The notes beneath the pieces are model-generated. The model was not told where the DNA came from and did no database searches. It was given only the letters and a program-made list of their open reading frames with translations. A stretch of 64,000 nt of DNA from Symbiodinium natans. Its lineage: Eukaryota; Sar; Dinophyceae; Suessiales; Symbiodiniaceae. Made by a program: the position numbers and the translations under genes. How positions within the stretch are numbered: position 1 is the first letter of the stretch; every line of letters begins with the position of its first letter. Below are positions 27,256 to 36,010 of the stretch, one piece after another. The stretch spans positions 555,961-619,960 of the forward strand of contig CAJNDS010000746.1 in NCBI GenBank assembly GCA_905221605.1. Reading direction: 5' to 3'.

Positions 27256-27330
27256 GTAAATCCTAAACCCTAAACCCCAAACCCTAAACCCTAAACCCTA
27301 AACCTCCTACTCTGGGTCCTAGTAAGTCAC

Positions 27331-27393
27331 TGAAACAATTCCAATGCGGAGTGCTCCTCTTTCTCATGCTCCTCGGTGTCCTGATCAGGGGTG
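27331..27393 (-). CDS. Candidate exon rich in Glu/His
   Basis: Minus strand reads CTPDQDTEEHEKEEHSALEL then FQ before a possible donor GTGACT. The bias toward Glu with no stops looks coding. Flanked by a CCCTAAA array on the left and a TTTAGGG array on the right. Family unknown. Confidence 0.4.
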
Positions 27394-28232
27394 CATTTTC
27401 TTAGGATTCTTGGGTGGTTGAGGTTTAGGGTTTAGGGTTTAGGGTTTAGGGTTTAGGGTTTAGGGTTTAGGGTTTAGGGTTTAGGGTTTAGGGTTTAGGG
27501 TTTAGGGGTTCCGAAAGCCCAAGATTACCCCAGATTTCCCTCCCTAAGCCCTAAACCCGAAACGCAAAACCTATAGAAGCCCCAAGCAATTTGCCAGAAG
27601 GACCTTGAGATCAACCCTAAACCCTAATCCCTAAACCCTAAACCATAAAACCCTAAACCCTAAACCCTAACCCTAAACCCTAAACCCTAAACCCTAAACC
27701 CTAAACCCTAAACCCTAAACCCTAAACCCTAAACCCTAAACCCCCAAAATATCTTAAATAGGTGCCCCGAGTGGAGCCTCCGCTTCGAGTTCAGGGTTCA
27801 GGGTTCAGGGTTTAGGGTTTGGGGTTTAGGGTTTAGGGTTTAGGGTTTAGGGTTTAGGGTTTGGGGTTTGGGGTTTAGGGTTTGGGGTTTAGGGTTTAGC
27901 ATGTCGCCATGCAGGTGTCCCGTTACGACAGCGTGTGTCGAGAAAGTCACTTTCTAAAGGTAAACCCTAAACCTTAAACCCTAAACCCTAAACCCCAAAC
28001 CCTAAACCCAAAAGCCAAATAAGTAAACAGGCATGGGCATCTCAGACCCAGCGGCTACTAAGTTCGGGAATCTTCCTTGCGCCATAATTCATTGACCCCG
28101 GTCATGCTACGAGGAAAACCCTGAACTCTAAAACTCCAAAACCCTAAGCCCCAACATCCCTGAAAGCCTAAAGGTTTAGGGTTTAGGGTTTAGGGTTTAG
28201 GGCCCAAAACCCTAAACCCAAAACCCTCAACC

Positions 28233-28318
28233 CTAACCACGGGTAAGTTTGCAGGCTCTGGGAAGCCCGACCTCCTGCTCATCCACATCCGCCTCCTCCT
28301 CCCAGGAAAACTTCCTGC
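28233..28318 (-). CDS. Exon fragment with VDEQEVGLPRACK, copy 2
   Basis: Minus strand reads RKFSWEEEADVDEQEVGLPR then ACKLTRG and TAG. It matches the plus-strand fragment at 25191-25253 over about 13 residues. Bounded by arrays on both sides. Confidence 0.45.
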
Positions 28319-28970
28319 GGGGGTTTAGGGTTTAGGGTTTGGAGGTTTTAGGGCCTATTTAGGGGTCCAGAGTTTTAGGGTGAAGGGTTTCAGGGTTTGG
28401 GGTTGTGTGGTTTAGGGGTTTTAGGCTTGACGGGTTTAGATTTAATCGCTAATCGCTATGCTCCCCTCCTTAGAACCATGATTAGAAAACATGCTTAATA
28501 TTCCCTTGGTTTGCAAAAAAGTACAAATGCATTCCGAAGCGGGCTATAGATGAAGGTTTCAGGCTTTCGCAGTGTCTGTAAGGGTTTCAGGGTTTAGGCT
28601 TCACGGGTTTGTGCGGTGTAAGGGGCTGCTTCTCAGGTCTCCACGTACAAGGCCTCGCAAAGGCCAGGGTTTGGGGTTTACGGTTTCGGTGTCCAAGACA
28701 ATGCTTTCGTGGAAGGGGCTTGAAAGTCAAGAGGAACCAGTTCCTGATTCCCTGAAGCCTGGAAGCCTCTTGTTGCTACGAGCGCAAGCGAAAGCCGATG
28801 AACAAGTAGTTGCCCTAAACCCTAAACCCTAAACCCTAAACCCTAAACCCCAAACCCTAAACCCCAAACCCTAAACCCTAAACTCAAAACCCTAAACCCT
28901 GAAAGATCACCCGGAAGGCCCCAAGCCTCGCAGCTGCAACCACCTGCAGTGTGAACACCAAGCTATTTCA

Positions 28971-29715
28971 GGGGTTTGGGGTTTATGGGGTTTGGGGTTT
29001 ATGGGGTTTAGAGGGCTTATAGGACTTATAGGGTTTTTAGGGTTTTTAGGGTTTAGAGGGTTGAGGGTTTAAAGGGCTTAGAGGGCTTATAGGGTTTATA
29101 GGGTTTATAGGACTTATAGGGTTTATAAGGTTTATAGGGTTTAGGGTTTAGAGGGTTTATAGGGTTTATAGGGTTTAGAGGGTTTATAGGGTTTATAGGG
29201 TTTATAGGTTTTATAGGGTTTATAAGGTTTATAGGGTTTATGGGGCTTATAGGGTTTAGGGTTTAGGGTTTATAGGGTTTATAGGGTTTAGAGGGTTTAG
29301 AGGGTTTAGAGGGTTTATAGGGTTTATAGGGTTTATAGGGCTTATAGGGCTTAGAGGGTTTAGAGGGTTTATAGGGCTTATAGGGTTTAGAGGGCTTATA
29401 GGGCTTAGAGGGTTTAGAGGGTTTATAGGGCTTATAGGGTTTAGAGGGCTTATAGGGTTGATAGGGTTGATAGGGCTTATAGGGTTTAGAGGGTTTAGAG
29501 GGTTTATAGGATTGATAGAGTTTATAGGGTTTATAAAGTTTATAGGGTTGATAGGGTTGATAGGGTTGATAGGGTCGATAGGGTTGATAGGGTTGATAGG
29601 GTTGATAGGGTTGATAGGGTTGATAGGGTTGATAGGGTTGATAGGGTTGATAGGGTTGATAGGGTTGATAGGGTTGATAGGGTTGATAGGGTTGATAGGG
29701 TTGATAGGGTTTAGG
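28971..29715. repeat. 9-bp minisatellite GGGTTTATA grading into GGGTTGATA
   Basis: About 730 bp of nonamers. The left part is degenerate (GGGTTTATA, GGGTTTAGA, GGGCTTATA). The right part, about 29555-29708, is a nearly perfect run of GGGTTGATA. The nonamer equals the telomere heptamer with two extra bases. Multiples of three keep both strands open (Asn-Pro-Ile repeats on minus, Gly-Leu-Ile on plus); these frames are not genes. Confidence 0.9.
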
Positions 29716-31640
29716 GTTCGGGGTTGAGGGCCCCTTTTGAACACCAGGCCGCTGTAGTCTCTACTCTAAGGTTGAAACCACGGGCCCTTAGCATGGTCCC
29801 TTACCATGTTTATAGGGATCCGAAGCATGGCCCCTTTCTATATATAGCGGTTTAGGGTTTAGGGTTCAGGGTCTAGGGTTTAGGGTTTCAGGATGTAAGG
29901 GCTATTAACAGGGACCAGAATTAAGGGCCCATACTTGTAATCCTAGATATAGTTCCATAGAGCTCCCCCCTGTAGGTGGGTGGCTCTCTAAATTCGGGTT
30001 GAGGTTTTAAGGTCCTTTATGGAGGGTTTCAGCAGTTTAGGTTAAGGTGTATACATAACCCTATAGGGTTCTGAGCTTAGGGGTTTAGGGTCCCTTTCTG
30101 GGTACGGTCCTGTGTAGAGTACGGCACCCTTACAAGGCCCCAAAAAGGGAGCCCGACTTCCGATACCCACTCAGGCTCATGCACCTCGAAATGTTATAGA
30201 ACCTTCGCAGGAACCCCCAACTAGATAAAACCCCGCTTGGAGTTCGAGGACTCATTGGGGTTTAGGGTTTAGGGTTTAGGGTTTACGGTTTAGGGTTTAG
30301 GGTTTGAAGGGCTGGAAAGGTTTAGGCTTCAGGGATCATGGGCTTTCGGGTTTATATGCACTCCAATGCGAAAAGCTTACGGCCCAACCAAACCCTAACT
30401 ACAAGCTTATACCCTAATGAGGTGTTGGTGGAGGTTCCCTAACTTACTTCTGATCGTATTCTGCACCAAAGCAGGCAACACACCCAAACAACATATAAGC
30501 CTCTTCCCTATACAGGGGTATGTAAGTCTCTAAGTAAATCAACGCCCAGACTCAACGCAAAACCCGAAACCTTAACCCTGAACCCTGAACTCTGTACCCG
30601 AACTCGGCACTCCTGCATACCGAGCCCTGTGATTGCTACTGGTCCTTCTTCTGTCTAATGTTCTTAAACTGCTAGTTCTCAGTCGGTCATTAACCCTAAA
30701 CCCAAAACCCTAAACCCATTAGGCACCTTTTCTCCCACATTACTTACAGGGCCATAGGTCCCCTGATTCCTCCTATGGCTCCTGGATGTCAGTGCACGCG
30801 GAAGCTAGCCCTAAACCCTAAACCCTAAACCCTAAACCCTAAACCCTAAACCCTAAACCCTAAACCCTAAACCCTGAACCCTAAACCCTATAAACCCTAA
30901 TAGCCCCTTGAACAAAAAAGTCATGCACGCGCCAGGAACCTCTGTGGTCGGCACATAGTCGACTTGCAGGTGGCCATTCGACATGCGTCGGAAGCGGGCC
31001 TTCGCAAACCCTCTGAACTCATGAGTTCCTCTACCACACACCCCTCTATACTTTTAGGGTTTAGGGGGTTTAGGGTTTAGGGTTTAGGGTTGAGGGTTTA
31101 GGGTTTAGGGTTCACGGTTTAGGGTTTGGGGCTACCCCCCCCCCCCTTTCCTACCCCCTAAGTTCCTTCAGGCTTAATTATCCCTAAATGGCCTTAGTTC
31201 TGGAGGGAACCTAGGGGGCGTAAAACATGGGGGGATACTAGGGAACCCATGATAAGCCTAAACTCTTCAACCCCACAAACCCTTCAAACCCTACGTACAA
31301 CCCCAAAAACTGAAAGCCCTACACACCCTATGAACTCTACACAATCCCTATACATTCTCTTAGACACAAGAGTAACCTAGGAATAAAAGGGATACCCTGT
31401 TTTGGTTGGAAGGGCTTCGAAGGGAACCTAAAGCCTAAAACAAGGGAATAAGGCCTACTCTGGGTCCTAATTCTACAAAGCCGAGAAAGCCCATTTGGGG
31501 TCTACCAAAAGGGACACCCATATAGTAGGACTCCCTTATACTAAGGACCATAAGGTACCCCTAGTATCGGAAACCCCACTGAAACCCCACTTAGGTTTGC
31601 GGGCGTTAGGATCCTTATAACCCAATTTAGGGATTTTATA
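29716..31640. repeat. Telomere-like arrays and unique DNA, block D
   Basis: Arrays at about 29850-29890 (+), 30257-30307 (+), 30810-30890 (CCCTAAA) and 31055-31126 (+). 29740-30250, 30310-30800 and 31130-31640 are mostly unique sequence with short palindromic motifs. I see no gene beyond the exon at 30939-31002. A decayed family 2 MITE lies near 31370-31470. Confidence 0.8.
30939..31002 (-). CDS. Candidate exon, ARFRRMSNGHLQVDYVPTTE
   Basis: Minus strand: TTGCGAAG| acceptor, open segment ARFRRMSNGHLQVDYVPTTE, then |GTTCCTGG as a possible donor. The island lies between a CCCTAAA array (left) and a TTTAGGG array (right). Family unknown. Confidence 0.45.
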
Positions 31641-31654
31641 ACTCTGCTTAGAAT

Positions 31655-32202
31655 TTACGGGCCCCTCCTTGCAAACGCACCAAATGCATGGAGCTGTCGA
31701 TGAGAGCGAGGGCCTCCATCTCTGCCAGTCTCGCCAAAAGCATTCAAGGCACCAGCAATGGCATGGTACACGCAGTCGCCCCAGCCGGCGTTTGGGCTGA
31801 AAGTGTCAGAGGACGCAAGGCACAGACCTGCCGAGAGCCACACGGCATCCTTGACCCGACTCGCACCAGGCGGTTTGCCCTAAACCCTAAACCCTAAACC
31901 CTAAACCCTAAACCCTAAACCCTACCTTGAGCCTTTGACAGCGCGATGTGAAACTTGAAATGTCTGTTACGCCCTCACCGGACCATAGTGCTACACGACT
32001 TTCCGGTTCTGTCAACATCTCACAAGCTACGACCCAAAGAGCCCAAGATTGCTTAATTAAGGAATATTCCTTAAATCATATAGGGATCCTTAATATGATT
32101 TAAGGTATATTCCTTAATTAAGCAATGTTGGGCTCTTTGGGTAAGGCTTGCCATCAGCCCGCCCTTCTCGCATGCGGCTTTCCATGGCTTGGTGGCATTT
32201 GC
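31655..32202 (-). CDS. Spliced gene fragment, unknown protein, with a MITE intron and a telomere-repeat intron
   Basis: Exon a (32202-32152) follows an AAG acceptor and reads KCHQAMESRMREGRAD. The donor is GCAAGC at 32151. The acceptor TCGTAG ends at 32027, so a 125-nt intron contains MITE family 1 copy B. Exon b (32026-31926) joins in frame: CEMLTEPESRVALWSGEGV then TDISSFTSRCQRLK. It ends AAG|GTAGGG. The next intron (31925-31850, 76 nt) is about six TTTAGGG units plus TCAAG at the end. Exon c resumes in phase 0 at 31849: DAVWLSAGLCLASSDTFSP, then NAGWGDCVYHAIAGALNAFG, open to about 31655. Removing both introns gives one open frame of about 120 codons; neither intron can be read through. ALWSG faintly recalls ADP-ribosyl cyclases, but I do not claim that. 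Both ends are incomplete. Confidence 0.6.
31850..31925 (-). other. 76-nt intron made mostly of TTTAGGG repeats
   Basis: On the minus strand it begins GTAGGGTTTAGGG, continues as TTTAGGG units (plus-strand array 31877-31924) and ends GGGTCAAG before exon c. Donor AAG|GTAGGG and acceptor AAG|G both fit dinoflagellate GT-AG(G) use. Reading through hits TAG inside the repeat, so the exons join only if it is spliced. Confidence 0.55.
32033..32141. mobile_element. Palindromic MITE, family 1, copy B (inside an intron)
   Basis: 109 bp with CCCAAAGAGC/GCTCTTTGGG ends. It lies wholly inside the inferred GC-AG intron 32151-32027. The flanks GA and TA do not match, so its target duplication has decayed or it arrived differently. 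Confidence 0.85.
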
Positions 32203-32209
32203 CTTCATT

Positions 32210-33600
32210 CACAGGCGGTTTAGGGTTTAGGGTTTAGGGTTTAGGGTTTAGGGTCTAGGCTTTAGGGTTTAGGGTTTAGGGTTTAGGGTTTAGGGTTTAG
32301 GGTTTAGGGTTTAGATCCTTTACGAGAACACGAGGAAAGATCACACTGACCAGCAACGGCTGGCATCAAAGCACTTGCCTGAACCCCTCCAAACCCTAAA
32401 CCCTTGATCGTCTCCCGCTAACAATAGTACCCTAAACCCTAAACCCTAAACCCTAAACCCCCCTAATATCGGGGGGAGGGGGGAGGGGCGTCAAGCGGGG
32501 CTCGGAAGCCTGAAGCAGAAACCTGAAGCCTTGACTCTTCGGTTGCCCCTAAACCCTGAAGACTCATGACTCAAGGGTTTAGGGCTTGTTTAGGGTTGAG
32601 GGTTAAGGGTTTAGGGTTTAGGGCTTTCTGTTCGGACGAACGATAAGAACCCCTAATACTAAAACGTTTGATGTTGAGGGCTTTGGGCCTTTAGGGTTTT
32701 AGGGTTTCACGTTCAGGGCTCCAGTTTTTGGATGTTCCAGGGGTTTTAGGCTGAAGAGAATTTAGGGTTCACGAGCAACCTGCAACGTGAAACCCTAAAC
32801 CCTAAACCCTAAACCCTAAACCCTAGACCCTAGACCCTAGACCCTAAACCCTAAACCCTAAACCCTAAACCCTAAACCCTACAGACCTGCGCCGACGAGG
32901 GCCGGAAGTGATTCGGAGATCGTGGTGAGAGCCGGTCTCCACGCCGAAGTCTCGGTGGATTTGGGGGGTTCCGAAATTAGGGTTTAGGGTTTAGGGTTTA
33001 GGGTTTAGGGTTTAGGGTTTAGGGTTTAGGGTTTAGGGTTTAGGGTACATTTAACCCACTTATAAGGGGGTTTCCGAAATTGGGGGTACCTTCTTGGGGT
33101 CCTTTCTTATCAGGGAATCCTATTATGTCTAGGGGTCCCTTATGTTGATAAACCTCCATTTGGGGACTGCAGGGCCCTAAACCCTAAACTCTAAACCCTA
33201 AACTGTCGACATTTTAGGGTTTAGGGTTTTGGGTTCGGGGCTTGGGGTTTAGGGTTTTGTAGGGTTAAGGGTATAGGGTTCAGGGCCAGAATTTTAGAAT
33301 GCCTACACCCTCAGAGCCCTGAAACCTAAGCTCTGGGGTGCACGGTGTAGGCCTAGTTGTCCAGTAACCTGGGGGAATTCACGGTCAACCTTGGGGCTTG
33401 TCAGGGGATTTTACTACCCCAAAAAGGTTAAAGGTTACCTACTCAACTACTAGGAAAACATGAAAGATGCATTCGATAATTAGGAGAGTTTAGGGTTTAG
33501 GGTTCGGACTACTACCCCAAAAAGGTTAAAGGTTACCTACTCTACTACTAGGTAGGGCTTTAGGGAACCTGACATCCCTAAGCGGGACTCGGCCTCACTC
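32210..33600. repeat. Telomere-like arrays and unique islands, block E
   Basis: TTTAGGG at about 32218-32314 and 32977-33045. CCCTAAA at about 32427-32461 and 32790-32881. The island at 32882-32940 on the plus strand shows CTACAG|, LRRRGPEVIRRS and |GTGAGA, a possible 43-nt exon. 33050-33600 is mainly unique; a 40-bp direct repeat (ACTACCCCAAAAAGGTTAAAG onward) occurs at about 33411 and 33509. Confidence 0.8.
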
Positions 33601-33614
33601 GCCGGCGAGGTCCC

Positions 33615-34170
33615 TCACTGGGCCTGCTTGGCCGTCTCGGAAAGGAGGAGCTTCAGCTGGTCCCCAAAGAGCCCAATATTGCTTAATTAAGGAATATTCC
33701 TTAAATCATATAGGGATCCTTAATATAATTCAAGGTATATTGCTTAATTAAGCAATATTGGGCTCTTTGGGTCATTGCTCCTGCTGGGTCCTCTGAACGG
33801 TCAAAAGAGCCCGAAGAATCTCTGGGAGCACGTGCGGGCCGGATCCAGTAACGAGCTTGTGGGCCCGCTGCTTGATGGCAGCCGCCTTGCGGTTGATCAA
33901 GTCCCGCCTCACCTCCCAAAGAGCCCAATATTGCTTAATTAAGGAATATTCCTTAAATCATATAGGGATCCTTAATATGATTTAAGGTATATTCCTTAAT
34001 TAAGCTATATTGGGCTCTTTGGGCTCGGGCCAAGGTGAGGCGCGAACGGCGCACTTCTTCGCGAAGTTGTCGACGCAGCTCCTTGGCAGCTTCTGGGCCC
34101 ACCCGACGCAACTCAGCGTGCCGGTCGCCGCGGTCCCTGTCCTCCTTCTTCTTCGGGGCCTTCGTCGCCC
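33615..34170 (-). CDS. 3' end of a spliced gene, charged helical protein, with MITE introns
   Basis: Exon a (about 34170-34025) follows TTTAG|GG of a short array and reads ATKAPKKKEDRDRGDRHAEL through RRQLREEVRRSRLTLAR. The intron at 34024-33913 (112 nt, GC-AG) is MITE family 1 copy D plus its 2-bp target duplication. Exon b (from 33912) continues in phase 0: VRRDLINRKAAAIKQRAHKL, then VTGSGPHVLPEILRALLTVQ, to about 33775. Copy C interrupts next. Beyond it LKLLLSETAKQAQ and TGA (33617-33615) look like the C-terminus. The joint across copy C needs a non-canonical donor (possibly GAGCAA, GA type) and is unresolved; alternatively exon b ends at its own TGA (33774-33772). Basic, coiled, possibly nucleic-acid or ribosome associated, but the family is not recognised. 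Confidence 0.6.
33663..33771. mobile_element. Palindromic MITE, family 1, copy C
   Basis: 109 bp, ends CCCAAAGAGCCC/GGGCTCTTTGGG, flanked by TC on both sides (2-bp duplication). It has a few arm substitutions relative to copies B and D. It lies between exon-like segments of the 33615-34170 gene. Confidence 0.85.
33915..34023. mobile_element. Palindromic MITE, family 1, copy D (forms an intron)
   Basis: 109 bp, flanked by CT on both sides. On the sense (minus) strand the duplication is AG. The left AG supplies the G of a GC donor, and the right AG is the acceptor. Removing 34024-33913 restores the exact frame. Confidence 0.85.
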
Positions 34171-36010
34171 CCCCTAAACCCTAAACCCTAAACAATGCTA
34201 ACACCTCCCTAATATTAACCCCCTGCTACCCCCTACCCCCCTAATCTACAACTACTCCGATCATAGGTAGATTATAGTATGTGTTGGGGTATTCAATATT
34301 ATGGGGTAAGGGGGGGGGATTCAATATCTGGGGGAGGGGGATGAAACCCTAGGCAAGCCGCAAGGCACGCCGCCTGAGACCGGAGTCAGGGCAATGAGCA
34401 TGGCAACCCTGAGCCACAACAAAACCCTAAACCCTAAACCCTGAACCCTAAACCCTAAACCTCTCAATCAAGGAATATATACCCTAATTCATACTCAGGA
34501 TCATAATGGTCAATTAGGGTACATTCCTTGATTCAGGGGTTTTTGGAAGATCTGGGTGTATAGGGTTAAAACTACTCCGATTACGTCGGTTCAGGCGTTG
34601 GATATTGATGACCTGACTTCAAGAAACTGTGAAGCTTTTCTACAACACAGAATCCCTAAGCCAAGAAAACCCAAGGACTCGGCATAACAACCAGTCTGAG
34701 AACATCACAACCAAAGCGATCAAATCATTCAGTCTGTGACCTCCACGTCAATCCCACAGCACCGTTCCTTCACGGAAACGCGCTTGGGTAGGTATGAAAC
34801 CCAAAAACCCAAACCCTAAACCGTGTGAAAGAAAACACCTTCTAAGGTCTTTGGCCCCAACACCCACATTACACGAAGCTCCATTTTGAGCGTAAGCGTA
34901 CTGTGATTCCTAAACCCTAAACCCTATAAACCTTAAACCCTAAACCCCAAACCCTAAACCTCAAGCAGCTCGGCCGCTGGCGTCGTTGCGATCTGCAGGC
35001 GATTCTGGCACTGCTGCCGGGCCTCAGAGCAGACAGGTTTAGGGTTTAGGGTTTATGGTTTACGGTTGGGGTTGAGGGTTAAGGGCTTAGGGTTTACGGA
35101 GGGACCCCTAGAAGGGACCCTCAATCTTGTTCCCCTATATCACCCATCTATATGGGTTTAGTGTTTAGGGTATAACCCCTATATGTGCCTTATATAGTCC
35201 TTATATACCTAAGTGGCGCTTAAGCATCTAAGGTTAGCGACATGGTCTTTTGCTAGCGACATGGTCTTTTAACATGGTCCCTTACATGGGGACCGACATA
35301 TATGTAGGTCATCGTCGTCAACCGAAAGCCCAAACGAAGGTTCTTGCCGGCGGCAACCCCTCCAATACTTCCCTACCGGTTGGGCTCTCCAGAAGGTACC
35401 CATGGCCTGACCTGATTGCCCTAAACCCTAAACCCTAAACCCTAAACCCGAAAGCCTAAAGCCTAAAGCCTAAAGCCTAAACCCTAAACCCTAAACCCTA
35501 AACCCTACAAGGCAGCGGTTCGCCCTCTTGGGGATACGGATTCAGCTTAGAACCGAGGCCAAGCCGGCTTTGCTTGGAGGTTCATGGTACTGAGAACCCA
35601 TTAGAACTGTACTTATGACCCACTTACAAGGGTTTAGGGTTCTTAGGGTTCTTAGGGTTCTTAGGGTTTTTAGGGTTTAGGGTTTAGGGTTAGGGTTTAG
35701 TAAATTTAGGGTTTAGGGTTTAGGGTAACTCAATGATAACTGTACTTCTAACCCACTTATGAGCCCCTTCAGTGCCCTAAATATAGTTACAAGTACAGTT
35801 ATAAGTACAGCTGTCATTGGTTAACAAGTACCATTGTAGCGTAGCTGGCGACTTAAGCTTAGACTGTAAAATGTGGCATGTTGCCTCACGGAAGCAATAG
35901 TCCAAGCATCAAATGCTTGTCGGTTTTGCCGCAAACTCTGACAGTTCCAGCCCCTCATTCTTGTTCCGGCTCCCTCTCTGGTTTTGCAACAGCACACTCC
36001 TCGAAACTCA
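34171..36010. repeat. Telomere-like arrays and unique islands, block F
   Basis: Arrays at about 34171-34192, 34424-34460, 34911-34960 (CCCTAAA), 35037-35066 (TTTAGGG), 35418-35508 (CCCTAAA with CCTAAAG units) and 35690-35726 (+). 34200-34420 and 34470-34800 are unique with short inverted repeats (for example around 34467-34545, TCAAGGAATATAT...ACATTCCTTGA). No gene other than the exon at 34969-35036. Confidence 0.8.
34969..35036 (+). CDS. Candidate internal exon, both splice sites at array edges
   Basis: Plus strand: CCCTAAACCTCAAGCAG| acceptor, 68 nt including LGRWRRCDLQAILALLPGLR then AD, then ACAG|GTTTAGGG. The donor GTTTAG is the first unit of the next array. Family unknown. Confidence 0.5.

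Larger units (their letters stand above)
25561..28970. repeat. Telomere-like arrays alternating with unique islands, block C
   Basis: CCCTAAA arrays at about 25812-25920, 26405-26461, 27250-27305, 27613-27742, 27961-28010 and 28813-28898. TTTAGGG arrays at about 26022-26075, 26544-26670, 27422-27508, 27781-27898, 28173-28204 and 28322-28345. In this block the order left CCCTAAA, short island, right TTTAGGG is especially regular. 26690-27250 and 28440-28810 are longer stretches with no array; I see no defensible gene in them. Confidence 0.9.

Noticed and set aside
29256-29744. 162-codon minus-strand frame of Asn-Pro-Ile repeats and its plus-strand partner
   Set aside because: A 9-bp repeat keeps every frame open; no evidence of a real repeat protein.
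31655-32202. ADP-ribosyl cyclase identity from an ALWSG motif
   Set aside because: Five residues are too little and no second catalytic motif is visible.
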